DNA from: Azorinus chamasolen
Lineage: Eukaryota > Mollusca > Bivalvia > Cardiida > Solecurtidae
Reading direction: 5' to 3'
Assembly: GCA_963576725.1 (NCBI GenBank)
Contig: OY755252.1
Location: 43,045,552 to 43,109,551, forward strand
Length of the DNA stretch: 64,000 nucleotides
Shown here one piece after another: positions 21,656-31,115 of this stretch. The notes under the pieces are model-generated. The model made no database searches, had not been told where the DNA came from, and was given only the letters and a program-made list of their open reading frames with translations. How positions within the stretch are numbered: position 1 is the stretch's first letter; each line of letters begins with the position of its first letter. The translations under genes and the position numbers were made by a program.

Positions 21656-21682
21656 TTTAGAGTTGTTTATGGTATTTTGCAG

Positions 21683-21887
21683 GCTGGAGGTGGAGAGAAG
21701 CGAGAACATTTGTATAAAATCCTGGTCATTGGGGAGCTTGGAACAGGGAAGACGTCGATAATCAAGCGTTATGTACACCAGTTCTTCTCACAACACTACA
21801 GAGCTACGATAGGTGTGGACTTTGCTCTGAAAGTTTTGAACTGGGATGCAGACACAATAGTACGACTACAGCTATGGGACATTGCAG
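21683..21887 (+). CDS. RAB32: RAB32-like GTPase, exon 2 (P-loop and switch I)
   Basis: This gene encodes a RAB32/RAB38-subfamily small GTPase, a membrane switch known for traffic to lysosome-related organelles and for mitochondrial association. Exon 2 starts after TGGTATTTTGCAG and encodes residues 2-69 of a predicted 216. It holds P-loop GELGTGKTS (18-26), switch I with YRATIGVDFALKVL (Thr43) and WDIA (66-69). Ile in WDIAG, where most Rabs have WDTAG, is the mark of the RAB32 group. The exon ends ATT GCA G at 21887 before a GC donor (GCAAGT, 21888-21893); only that join keeps the frame (A-G-QERF). An in-frame upstream ATG at 21611 lies in repeat DNA and is not the likely start. Confidence 0.95.
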
Positions 21888-21964
21888 GCAAGTTCATGAA
21901 TCTTTGTTCTTGAATTGTTTTATTCACGCGTAAATAAGTCTGATCAGGATCTGCACTGGTTACT

Positions 21965-22118
21965 ACAGGTGTGGACAGAATTGTGTAGTTTTAAAACCGT
22001 TGTGATAAATAGAGTATTTGCTCCTATGGAGCAATTAAATGCTCTGTTTATCACAGTGGTTTCAAAAATTGAGTTTTACAGAGGTGTCAAAAGGAGTAAA
22101 TATGAGGGAATGGGCTAA
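21965..22118 (+). mobile_element. Partial MITE B in intron 2
   Basis: GTGTAGTTTTAAAACCGTTG, a core with the centre rearranged to CTATGGAGCAATTAAATGC, and GGGAATGGGCTAA end; the left end is missing. Confidence 0.75.
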
Positions 22119-22224
22119 CAATGTGTGCAAAATATCCAAGTGCCATTTTCTGTTTACTTCAGTATTCCAAATTAGTCTTCCAAGTTTTTTTTCTTTGAAT
22201 GCAGGATTATTTACTTGTACATTA

Positions 22225-22652
22225 TTAACCCTTTCCTTCATATAAACGCGTTTTCACACATCTGCAAAGAGAGTAGACCAAGATTCTTTAGGAGGCGTCT
22301 GACCAGGGTCTGCTCTGTTTGCTAATTGAATTTGAAAGATATGTTTCTTTACTTTCCAAAATAGCTATAATATTCCACATTCCATATTTCACTATAACTA
22401 TTTTGTACATGTTTTTAATATTTAGTAGGTATTGAAATTTGTAAATAGCCTTTTCCCTGTTCTGTATTTAGGCCAAATTTCAATACCTACTGAATATTCA
22501 TTAATGAAATAATTATAAAGAAATATGGAAGGTGTTACATTATAGACATTTTAGAAAGTAACGAAACAGACAGCGCCTCTAGGAGCCGTCTGATCTGGAT
22601 GTACTCGTTTTGCAAATGCATGAAAACAGGTTTATATGAGAGAAAGGGTTAA
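22225..22652. mobile_element. Two A1 elements in inverted, long-arm-to-long-arm arrangement
   Basis: A forward A1 (22225 to about 22448) meets a reverse A1 (to 22652) at their long arms (TAGTAGGTATTGAAATTTGT, then CAAATTTCAATACCTACTGA). TTAA lies at the two outer ends only, and the whole unit is a palindrome of about 430 bp. Confidence 0.85.
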
Positions 22653-22784
22653 TTAACATAGAGCAGGCAAACGGTTGAGCAAAGAATAGAGACCCAGATC
22701 AGAGAGTTTCTTAACTTTTTCTCTCATGAATATCAATTTAAGAAATAATGACCATGTGAATATGTAGAAGCCTATTTTACATAA

Positions 22785-23229
22785 TACAGTAAAACCTCTC
22801 TATAACAACCACTAAATTGTGTAAATTAGTTGGTATTTTTGGCAGGTGGTTGCTTAAGCCTTTCCCTCATATAAACGTGTTTTCACGCATTTGCAAACAG
22901 AGTAGACCCAGATCAGACGGCTCCAAGAGGAGTCGTCTGATCAGGGTCTGTTCTGTTTGCTAATAGAATTTGATAGCTCTGTTTCTTTGCTTTCTAAAAT
23001 GTCTACAATCTTCCATATTTCTTTATAATTATTTTGTTAATGAATATTCAGTAGGTATTGAAATTTGCAATAATTATAGAACAGGGAAAGGGTTTAAGCA
23101 AGGTGAAAGTAAAACAACGCTCCTATAGGAGCGTTCTGTTTTACTTTCACCATGCTTTAAACATCCAACTGCCTTTAACACAACATACTTGATGTAATTT
23201 AGTGGTCGTTATAGAGAGGTTTCACTGTA
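22785..23229. mobile_element. MITE C with a nested A1
   Basis: TA-flanked CAGTAAAACCTCTCTATAAC ... TATAGAGAGGTTTCACTG. It is split at its GCTTAAGC site by the A1 at 22854-23097. The C centre, GCTCCTATAGGAGC, is at 23119-23132. Confidence 0.9.
22854..23097 (+). mobile_element. Palindromic MITE A1 nested in C
   Basis: Flanked by TTAA on both sides; core GATCAGACGGCTCC with mirror; ends GGGAAAGGGTTTAA. The insertion duplicated a TTAA that is single in other C copies. Confidence 0.9.
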
Positions 23230-23262
23230 GTTTATGAACACAGGGTGTTTTGGCTTTTGCTG

Positions 23263-23415
23263 AAACTGTTGAACAGAAATACATGTATAAGATTATAATT
23301 TCATGAGCAAACAGAGCAGACAATGATCAGATTTCTCCTGCAGGAACCATCTGATATAAGTCTACTTTCTTTGTGAAGGCATGAAAAGTGTGTATATGAG
23401 AGAAAGTGTTAAGAA
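23263..23415 (+). repeat. MITE A2, partial
   Basis: GAGCAAACAGAGCAGACAAT, the palindrome TTTCTCCTGCAGGAACC and a GAGAGAAAGTGTTAA end. Confidence 0.6.
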
Positions 23416-23521
23416 AAGACACCGCTTATGAGCTTAGGTAATTGTATTATGCAAAGTGACCCAAATCAGAACATTAATGTTGGCATAATTTATAAATTTA
23501 GCATTCAAAACTGTTACCCTT

Positions 23522-23570
23522 AAGACATGATTCTAAAGAGTGGTCAAAACATAGAGTTTGGTGGAGAAAT
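23522..23570 (+). repeat. Single arm of palindrome E
   Basis: ATGATTCTAAAGAGTGGTC and ATAGAGTTTGGTGGAGAAAT match the right arm and flank of the E copies at 5914 and 32070. Confidence 0.7.
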
Positions 23571-23650
23571 ATGGCAGTTATTCTTGAAAATGCTTTAATA
23601 CACGCATCTTATCTGGACCTCTGATATATTGTGTTGCTCTCTGTTACTAG

Positions 23651-23832
23651 GTCAAGAGCGTTTTGGGAACATGACTCGAGTTTATTACAAAGAAGCTGTT
23701 GGAGCATTTATAGTGTTCGATCTGACTAGAGCCTCAACATATGATGCCGTAACAAAGTGGAAAAATGACCTAGACCTTAAAGTTCAGCTGCCAGATGGCC
23801 GACCAGTACCATGTGTTCTTTTAGCCAACAAG
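23651..23832 (+). CDS. RAB32: RAB32-like GTPase, exon 3 (switch II)
   Basis: Starts GT CAA GAG, completing Gly70, and encodes residues 71-130. Switch II reads GQERFGNMTRVYYKEAVGAF, essentially the RAB32-subfamily sequence. The exon ends LLANK, so the guanine-specificity motif NKCD is split by intron 3. The donor is AAG|GTAAAG, phase 0. Length and phase fit the flanking exons exactly. Confidence 0.96.
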
Positions 23833-23984
23833 GTAAAGGATCTTTTATAGGCCTTATGGTTTTAAATTGTTTCCCTTGTCTGAATTTTTACATTTTATCT
23901 TAACTATAACGTTCTTATGCATGAACCAATCAGTTTAAATTTACACAAAACCTTATTATGTGTAATCATGTGTCACATACTAAA

Positions 23985-24310
23985 ACAAAAACCATAGCAA
24001 CATCATTTTTACGCCCCCACATTGTGGTGGCATATAGGGTAGCCCTTATCTGTACGTCCGCACATCTAGAAGAATTTGTCCGGACTTCTTGGAAAGTTAA
24101 TTTTGTCCAATCCACACCAAACTTTACGCACATGTTTGTGGCCATTATATCTTGGTCAAGTTTGATAGCCATGTAAATCGCTTCAGTCATTTAGGACTAG
24201 CAGCCATTTAAATGACTTTAAGTGACTTTAAAAACGGCCCTTTCTTTCTGTGACAAAAAGTCTGAATTAGGGGCATCAGTGTCCTATGGACAGTCACACA
24301 TTTCTAGTTT
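23985..24310 (+). repeat. Dispersed repeat in intron 3
   Basis: TTACGCCCCCACATTGTGG, TCTGTACGTCCGCACATCTA and ACACCAAACTTTACGCACAT resemble dispersed sequences common in molluscs; no second copy was seen here, and no protein. Confidence 0.45.
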
Positions 24311-24409
24311 TTAATTATCTCCCTTTCAGATTGTTTTTCGTGTAGATTTTGTCTGCACTTTATTTTATTTTGCATTGATGGATTTTAATATTTTTGCACA
24401 CATCTAACC

Positions 24410-24563
24410 CTTTTGCTGCTGAATTTTTAAATAGACTTAAAGAAAAGTGTGACATGATAAATAGTGCAGACCCTGTTGAGAGAGTCCTGAAAAAGCCCTC
24501 ATATCTGGGTCTGCACTGTTTGCAAAGGACATTAGTGACTCATCTCCCACACTTAAAGAGTTA
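24410..24563 (+). repeat. Degenerate A/F-type palindrome
   Basis: CTAACCCTTTTGCTGC start, core AATAGTGCAGACCCTGTTGA with mirrored GGGTCTGCACTGTTTGC, and an AAAGAGTTAA end. Confidence 0.6.
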
Positions 24564-24641
24564 ATATTAAATAGATGACCCATAACTTGGCATCACCATT
24601 GTAACATAATTTCTTATGGACAAAGTTTGTTCAAATTATGT

Positions 24642-24867
24642 TTAACTGTTTCCTTCATATAGATACATTTTAACGCATTTGCAAACAGAGTAGACCCAGA
24701 TCAGACAGCTCCTATAGGAGCTGTCTGATCGGGGTCTGCTCTGTTTGCTTTTGACATGATATAGATTTGATTCTACAGTTTCTGCTTTGGCAAAATTTCA
24801 TGTGTTAATCTATCATCTTAAAAATTAATCTAATTAATTATTCATGATGTCATCATTTAATTTATAC
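24642..24867 (+). mobile_element. MITE A3 reaching the exon 4 acceptor
   Basis: TTAACTGTTTCCTTC start; perfect core CAGATCAGACAGCTCCTATA with mirror (centre 24708-24721). The A3 right arm (TTCATGATGTCATCATTT) runs to within a few bases of the acceptor AG at 24868-24869, and the usual TTAA end is absent. Confidence 0.8.
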
Positions 24868-24869
24868 AG

Positions 24870-25013
24870 TGTGATCAACCCAAAGAGGGCCTTATGAACA
24901 ACACAACACAGATTGATGAGTTTTGTAAGGAGCGAGGCTTTATCGGTTGGTTCGAAACTTCAGCGAAAGAAAATATAAATATAGATGAGGCAGCTAGATT
25001 TTTAGTGACTCAG
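24870..25013 (+). CDS. RAB32: RAB32-like GTPase, exon 4
   Basis: Begins TGT GAT CAA, completing NKCD (129-132), and encodes residues 131-178, including GWFETSAKENINIDEAARFL with the SAK loop that contacts guanine. It ends CAG|GTAGGT in phase 0. The acceptor TTTATACAG has a weak pyrimidine tract lying in MITE-derived sequence. Confidence 0.95.
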
Positions 25014-25060
25014 GTAGGTCTTGTACAGTGAAATGCCAATAGTTCAAACCCTTAAACAAG

Positions 25061-25999
25061 TACAGTCGAGACTGTCATATGTGACCTTCCAAGGGACTTC
25101 ATGAAAAAGGTCACATATGACAGGGAGTCTCTTAATACAGACCTAGGATATAATACATGACGTATACCGAAACTACATGTACATGTAAGAGATCTACATA
25201 AGGGAAAAATTAAACTGTGTACTATTCCAGTCTAATACAATATAATTATGTATCTATTATTTAATACATTTATACAATATTTATTATCACAAATAAACGC
25301 TAATTTAAAAGTTTAATAAATTAATAAAACATTCACATACCAGAACATTAGTGCATGTACGATACAATGTACAAATATAATACACATATAAGTGCATGCA
25401 CTAAATTAAACACTTAATGATATAAATATAAACTAGGTGCAGATTACCAAGCATACTTTCGAGTGATGTTGATAGAGATATGTATTATGCACATACTGAT
25501 TGATATTTATAAAGACCGTTCTGAACTAAAGAGCCCGTAATAATCGCAAACCAGATCGAATTAGTTGCCTTGTTTGTCATTCTTTAACAGTTTTGTCGCT
25601 CGAAATCTCCTCCGGCGAATCTTGTATACGACGTACGTAGCCATGTTTGACACGACTGGTTTCCCGAATATTCTGCTCGTGTACATGTATCTGTAGAGCG
25701 GAAGTCGGGAACCAGCTAGTTCACGCGTGATTACAATCCCGGGTTTTCCCTAATTAATATGGTGTGAAAAACCGACGCGCTATGTAAACAAACAAAAGAA
25801 ACTGTGATAATTGAATGTCGTTTAATACAGACCGAAGCCTATGTTTGGTTCGCAAAATCAGGGTCGCTTGTCACGTAAGACAGGGAGTCGCTTAATTCAG
25901 ACCAAAATTATAGGAAAATACGTTGGGCGGGATGAAACACGGTCGCATATCAGAGGGAGTCGCTGAATCCAGGGGGTCGCTAAGGCAGTCTCGACTGTA
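25061..25999. mobile_element. Pogo-like DNA element, about 940 bp, intron 4
   Basis: TA-flanked inverted ends: ACAGTCGAGACTGTC at the left and GGCAGTCTCGACTGT at the right, with subterminal repeats (GACAGGGAGTC(T/G)CTTAAT, GGTCACATATGACAGGGAG). The centre has a CpG-rich stretch (25600-25790) with a 27-codon minus-strand frame starting ATGGCTACGTACG and encoding MATYVVYKIRRRRFRATK. No transposase was found, so the element is non-autonomous or internally deleted. Confidence 0.8.
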
Positions 26000-26004
26000 T
26001 TAAT

Positions 26005-26178
26005 ACCAATATTTTAGATAGGTGTCAGCTTAATGCAGGGTGAAAGTCATGCAGAAAGCTCCTTCAAGCAAAAAGCTCCTTCAGGAGCTTTCTGCATGAC
26101 TTTTACCCTGCATTAAGCAGCCACCTGCCTTAAAAGGCATCATGTCTTCATTCCTAAAATTTCTCAGTATCGAGGTTT
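26005..26178. mobile_element. MITE C, decayed
   Basis: GTGTCAGCTTAATGCAGGG, then an arm with a small internal repeat (AAAGCTCCTTCAAGCAAAAA), then TTAAGCAGCCACCTGCCTTA and a GAGGTTTTACTATAG end. Confidence 0.7.
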
Positions 26179-26236
26179 TACTATAGTTTCAATTACCCTG
26201 GATCAAAACCAATATATCACTTTGATTGTGTTTTTC

Positions 26237-26589
26237 TAACCCTTTACCTGATAGTCCCATCTTTTTACACAAACAGAGTAGACCCAGATCAGACAACTCC
26301 AGTAGGGTGTGCTCAGTTAGCTAATACAGTAAAACCTCTCTATAATGGCCTCTGAATTGTGTTAATTAGTTGGTCCTTAGGGCAGGTGGCTGCTTAAAGC
26401 AAGGTGAAAGTAAAACAGAACGCTCTGTTTTACTTCACCTCGCTTTAAGCAGCCACCTGCCTTTAACACAAAATACTTGTTGTAAGTTAGTGGCCATTAA
26501 AGAGAGGTTTTACTGTATGTTACAGATCCGATTCTCTACTGCAATGCAGTACATTTCTATATGTTCTCATTTTCTCATACAAGAGTTAA
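26237..26589 (+). mobile_element. MITE A3 split by a C element
   Basis: CTAACCCTTTACCTG and the core GATCAGACAACTCC are on the left of the C element; GATCCGATTCTCTACTGC and an AAGAGTTAA end are on its right. Confidence 0.7.
26325..26517. mobile_element. MITE C, near-perfect full palindrome
   Basis: TA-flanked; ACAGTAAAACCTCTCTATAA at the left and TTAAAGAGAGGTTTTACTGT at the right. The arms meet at AACAGAACGCTCTGTT. Nearly the whole 193 bp is self-complementary. Confidence 0.9.
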
Positions 26590-26829
26590 AGTAAATATTC
26601 ATAATAGATGGAGTCAGAATATTCATCAGATTAACCCTGTACCTGTTCAATATTCATATAAAAAGTAATGACATCATGGATATTTATTAGCTCAATTTTT
26701 ATAATGTAAAATTTAAAGGTTTTGTTTTTGCTTTGATAAAAACTTCAGAATCGATCTTGGTCATATCATAAGGATACAGAGTAGACTCCATTTGATCTTG
26801 GTCTACTCTCTACTCTGCTTGCAAAGGCA

Positions 26830-27045
26830 TTAACCTTTTCCCTCATAGAAACGTGTTTTCCCGCATTTGCAAACAGAGTAGATCTGGGTTTGCTCTGTTT
26901 GCTTATGGAATTTGATAGATCTGTGTCTTTACTTTCTTAAATGGCTCTAATGTACCGTCTCCCAAATTTCATTGTAACTATTTTGTCCATGAATATTCAG
27001 TAGGTATTGAAATTTGAAATTAACATAGAACAGGGAAAGGGTTAA
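26830..27045 (+). mobile_element. MITE A1 with collapsed core
   Basis: TTAA-bounded A1 whose palindrome centre is deleted: GCAAACAGAGTAGATCTGGG leads straight into TTTGCTCTGTTTGC. Confidence 0.85.
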
Positions 27046-27475
27046 ATGAATTGCAAAAAAATACTGTGACATTAATAAGAAGTAAAAAAAAAAGTACTTT
27101 GTGAGAAAACAAGGTAAAGTCTTAAGTACTAGAACACAGTTACATCTAAAGTATCTAGCAAGCAATACATGTATATGGTATGTCTCTAGTACTTAGTGAG
27201 CTAGGATTTATAGATTAAAGTGCTTTTCAAGCAGAGATTAAAGTCTAAAGTTCTTTAATAGCAGGTAAAGAGTTAAAAAGTTCGAAATAACATTTACTGT
27301 CAAAATAACAATTACTACTGTTGATCGACTGGTGTAGAAATATCACATGTTGTTGATTGTTTGTCTGTATGCAGAAGCCTTTTCATGGATATTGTTTATC
27401 ATAACAATGCTTATTGTGTTAAATTTGCATGTCATACATGATTATAAATGTCATTGTATTTATGGGGGATTTTGT

Positions 27476-27714
27476 TTAACCCTTTCCCTCATATAAACAT
27501 GTTTTCACGCATTTGCAAACAGAGTAGACCCACATCAGACGGCTCCTAGAGGAGCCGTCTGCTCTGTTTGCTAATAGAATTTGATAGATCTGTTTCTTTA
27601 CTTTATAAAATGTCTACAATGCTCCACCTTCCAGATTTCTTTCTAACACTTTTGTTAATGAATATTCAGTAGGTATTGAAATGTTGCCTAAATACAGAGC
27701 AGGGAAAGAATTAA
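27476..27714 (+). mobile_element. MITE A1, first of three abutting
   Basis: TTAACCCTTTCCCTC ... GGGAAAGAATTAA; core CACATCAGACGGCTCC with a truncated right arm. It shares the TTAA at 27711-27714 with the next element. Confidence 0.85.
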
Positions 27715-27871
27715 CACCATTTCATGCCTTTGCAAACAGAGTAGACCAGTATCAAATGACTCCTGTAGGGCCAAACTTTTCTCTGTTCATATGCCTTTAT
27801 AAAAATTCATCCAATTGATATTCATGCTGCTATTATTTGTTACATGAATATTTGTGAGATATAAACGTTAA
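27711..27871 (+). mobile_element. MITE A3, second of three abutting
   Basis: TTAACACCATTTCATGCC, half a core (GACTCCTGTAGG), an A3 tail with TTACATGAATATTTGTG, and an end in the shared TTAA. Confidence 0.75.
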
Positions 27872-28113
27872 CCATTACTCCATAAATACGCCTTTCGATG
27901 CTTAAATGCAAACGAGAGAAGATCCAGACCAGACCGCTCCTGTTGGAGCTGTCAGATCAGTGTCTGCTCTTTTTGATTGTGAAATAATATCGATTATAAT
28001 TATACAGTTTCTGTTGAGGCCAAAAGTGCATGTGTTCTTGCAGCATTATAAATATTCATCTAATTAATATTCATGAAGTCATTGTTTTTTACATGAATAT
28101 TCATGAGGGTTAA
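27868..28113 (+). mobile_element. MITE A3, third of three abutting
   Basis: TTAACCATTACTCC; core GACCGCTCCTGTTGGAGC; tail ACATGAATATTCATGAGGG, TTAA. Confidence 0.85.
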
Positions 28114-28174
28114 GCCATTTTGCTCATACACGTTTAGGCTACACTATCTGTTGCATTGTTGCTGATTTTCAACA

Positions 28175-28608
28175 TACAGTAGAACCTGTCCTAAGCGGCC
28201 ATTCATTTATTGAACATACGAGTCTTAAAATGCAGGTGGATGCTTAAATGCAGGGCAAAAGCAATGCAGAAAGCTCCTATAGGAGTTTTCTGCATTGATT
28301 TTGCCCTTCACTAAGCTACCACCTGCCTTACAGACCCATAATTATACCTGTTTTTGATGGTTGCTTAACACATTATCCCCTAGTGACGCATTTTTGCGCA
28401 TCTTTAAAAGTCACTTTATGAAACCATTGTGATAAATAGAGCATTTGCTCCTATAGGAGCAAATGCTCTATTTATCACAATGTTTCAAGCTACAAAATTT
28501 TTAATTTTTCCTTTCCTCTAGTTAATGCTCCTGTTCGGTAGATACATTCAAAGAGGTTGTGTCTAAAAATAGCCTATGAGGTAATGAGTTAAGACTGGTT
28601 CTACTGTA
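28175..28608. mobile_element. MITE C with a nested B
   Basis: TA-flanked ACAGTAGAACCTGTCC ... GACTGGTTCTACTGT. The right arm is split at GCTTAAGAC by the B element at 28365-28592. Confidence 0.93.
28365..28592 (-). mobile_element. MITE B nested in C
   Basis: TTAA on both sides. A perfect core, AGAGCATTTGCTCCTATAGG, has its centre at 28447-28460. The surrounding C sequence is otherwise continuous, proving a TTAA target duplication. Confidence 0.93.
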
Positions 28609-28874
28609 TTTATCAGTTGAACTGATGCACAGCAATGAGAGAGAGTTATTGTCATAATTATCTTAAATATTTAGACAAACAAATCAGGGCAAATAGTGTA
28701 AACCCAGATCAAACTGTTCCCCTATGAGCAGTTTGATATGTTAATAATATTCATTACTCTAGATACGTTTACATGTACTTATAAAACACTGCTGAATTGA
28801 CTTAATTAGCCAATTAGTATGAATTAGCCAATAAGTATGAAAGGCTGAAGCTTGCTAAAGGATTATAAATGACA

Positions 28875-28945
28875 AACAGTGCAGACCCTAGGGGAGCCAT
28901 CTGATCTGGATCTACATTGTTTGCAAATGCATATGTATCCAGCAT
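28875..28945 (+). repeat. MITE A core remnant
   Basis: CAAACAGTGCAGACCCTAGG and its mirror GATCTGGATCTACATTGTTT. Confidence 0.5.
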
Positions 28946-29139
28946 TCAAAGGGTTATAATGTGCCTTATATAGGGAAATATTGCTAGTATTTTTTGTTGA
29001 ATAACAATCAGGGTTTGATAGGTCATGTATCGTGTTATCACACAATACCATTTGTGGATTTCTTCTTCCTGATTTACTATGTGTGTTATTAATATCTACC
29101 ATGTTAACCATAATTAACAGGACACTTAATCAGGACAGG

Positions 29140-29384
29140 TTAACCCTTTACTCCATAAATGTGCCTTTGCAAACAGAGTGGACCCAGATCAGATGGCTTC
29201 TATGGGAACCGCCTGATGAGGGTCTGCTCTGTTTGCTTACTACATGTATATAGTATAGATATGATTGTACAGTTTCTGCCGTGGCCAGATCTTCCTGTGT
29301 CTTTGTGCTGTTATAACAATTAATCTAACTAATATTCATGACATCATTATTTCTAACATGAATATTCTTGGAGGAAAGGGCTAA
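29140..29384 (+). mobile_element. Palindromic MITE A3
   Basis: TTAACCCTTTACTCC ... GGAAAGGGCTAA; core CAGATCAGATGGCTTCTATG with an imperfect mirror. Confidence 0.85.
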
Positions 29385-29619
29385 AAGACTGAATATGTCA
29401 GTTTAGCGTCATTTCAATGACCTTGACTCCTGATCAAACAGCTCCTTCTGTTTGCAAAGCTGGGAACAGAATGATTGGATTAATCAAGTTATGCTGGACA
29501 TATTGACTCTCTTGCTGCAATGGTGATTTCTGTGAACAGTTACGATTCAGATGAAATAATGAGTAGCAAGATTCAGACTTTCACACACAGATAGTGCACT
29601 AAACCCCTGATATACTATA

Positions 29620-29812
29620 TACAGTAGAATCTGTCTTAAGTGGCCATTTATTTATTGAACATAGGAGTCTTAAAAAAGCAGGTGGTTGCTTAATGCAGAG
29701 CAAAAGTAATACAGAAAGCTCCTATAGGAGCTTTCTGTTTTACTTTTGACCTGCCTTACAGACCCATAATTAGACATCTTTTTGATGGCCACATTGAAGT
29801 TAGTACAGGTTT
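29620..29812. mobile_element. MITE C
   Basis: TACAGTAGAATCTGTCTTAA start; core CAGAAAGCTCCTATAGGAGC (centre 29718-29731); right end decayed (AGTACAGGTTTTACAG). Confidence 0.85.
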
Positions 29813-30078
29813 TACAGAAAGCTCAGATCAAATGGTTCCTGAAACAGTCGTTTCAATAGGGTCTGCACTATTTACTACTATGTCAGTCTTATTTGAAGTT
29901 ATCAGAATAGTGCCAGATTGAATTATTCAGTTTTACAAACCGGCTAAAGTGGGAGAGTGGGTGTCCGAATATTTACTGTAATTAGGGTAACTGATAAAAG
30001 GTAGGACATGCTGTGTATACTGTCATACGTACTGTAAGAGTGATAAAATATCCGAATTATCCTCTGATAAAGGATTGG

Positions 30079-30328
30079 TCAAACATTTCCCTGTTCTATA
30101 TTTAGTCCAAATTTCAATACCTACTGATTATTCATGGCCAAACTAGTTATAATGAGATATGGAACGTGGAACATGGTAGCCATTTTAGAAAGTAAAGAAA
30201 CAGAATTATCAAATATCATTAGTAAGCAGAGCAGACCCAGTTCAGATGGCTCCTATAGAAGCCATCTGATCTGGGTCTATTCTGTTTGCAAATGCATGAA
30301 AATGTATTGATATGAAGGAAAGGGTTAA
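30079..30328 (-). mobile_element. MITE A1, reverse
   Basis: TTTCCCTGTTCTATATTTAG, core CAGATGGCTCCTATAGAAGC, and end GGAAAGGGTTAA. The left TTAA is lost. Confidence 0.85.
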
Positions 30329-30360
30329 GCAGATAGTGCTGACCCAGATCAAACTGCTCC

Positions 30361-30574
30361 TTAACCCTTTCCCTGTTGAATATTCATGTAAGAAATAATG
30401 ACATCATGAATATTTATTAGCTGAATTTTTATAATGGCATATTATGTACAAAGGACATTTTGGTATTGGTAGAAACTATAGAGTCAGATCTATTATTATT
30501 TCATAAGCAAACAGAGCAGACCCAGATCTGTTTGCAAATGCACGAAAAGGCATTTACATGAAGGAGAGGGTTAA
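30361..30574 (+). mobile_element. MITE A2 with collapsed core
   Basis: TTAA-bounded; between the arms only GAGCAGACCCAGATCTG remains before TTTGCAAATGC. Confidence 0.8.
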
Positions 30575-30889
30575 CGAGTTTATAAAATTATAATAGATAT
30601 GACCCAACAATTTCCACCAATACCAAATGTCATGTTTTCATCATACTATTATAAAAATTCAACAAATAAATATTCATGGTGTCATTATTTCTTACATGAA
30701 ACTTCAACAGGGAAAGGGTTAAGATCATTAGGGTATACCTTGTTATTAAGTTTGTACAAGTTGTACAAGGAAAAAAATGTTTTTAATTCAGTTGCAGCAT
30801 CATAGCTAGGTCAATTGATCAGGATCTGTACAACTTACTTCTATCTTTCAATGCTGAATTATCGAAATGGAATAGCCCATCATTGTTGA

Positions 30890-31115
30890 ACTCATTTGTA
30901 ACCTCAAAGGCTATTTTTAGATCCAACCGCTTTAAATGAATCTACTGAAAAGGAGCATTTACTAGAAAAAAGGAAATTTGTAGAATTGTGTAGTTTTGAG
31001 ACCATTGTGATAAAAAGAGCATTTGCTCCTATGGAGCAGAATTTAATGCTCTATTTATTGCAATGGTTTCAATCAGTGATTTTTACAGAGGCGTCAATAT
31101 GAGGGAATGGGTTAA
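30890..31115 (+). mobile_element. MITE B
   Basis: GGCTATTTTTAGATCCAACC, core AGCATTTGCTCCTATGGAGC, and end GAGGGAATGGGTTAA. Confidence 0.85.

Larger units (their letters stand above)
21888..23650 (+). other. Intron 2, GC-AG type
   Basis: The donor is CAG|GCAAGT, an otherwise perfect U1 match with GC in place of GT; the acceptor is TGTTACTAG. The intron contains a B element, an inverted pair of A elements and an A nested in a C. Confidence 0.85.

Noticed and set aside
21611..21682. Alternative RAB32 start at the in-frame ATG at 21611
   Set aside because: The stretch lies largely in the right arm of an A element, and a good acceptor follows at 21681-21682; the ATG at 18002 gives a family-like N-terminus.
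1996..21690. Using the exon at 1996-2044 as the first coding exon of RAB32
   Set aside because: Its donor is in phase 1 while the RAB32 exon 2 acceptor needs phase 0; it fits the exon at 2840 instead.
25600..25790. CpG-rich patch in intron 4 as an alternative RAB32 promoter
   Set aside because: It lies inside the TA-flanked pogo-like element (25061-25999), so it is more likely element sequence; an internal promoter cannot be excluded without transcript data.
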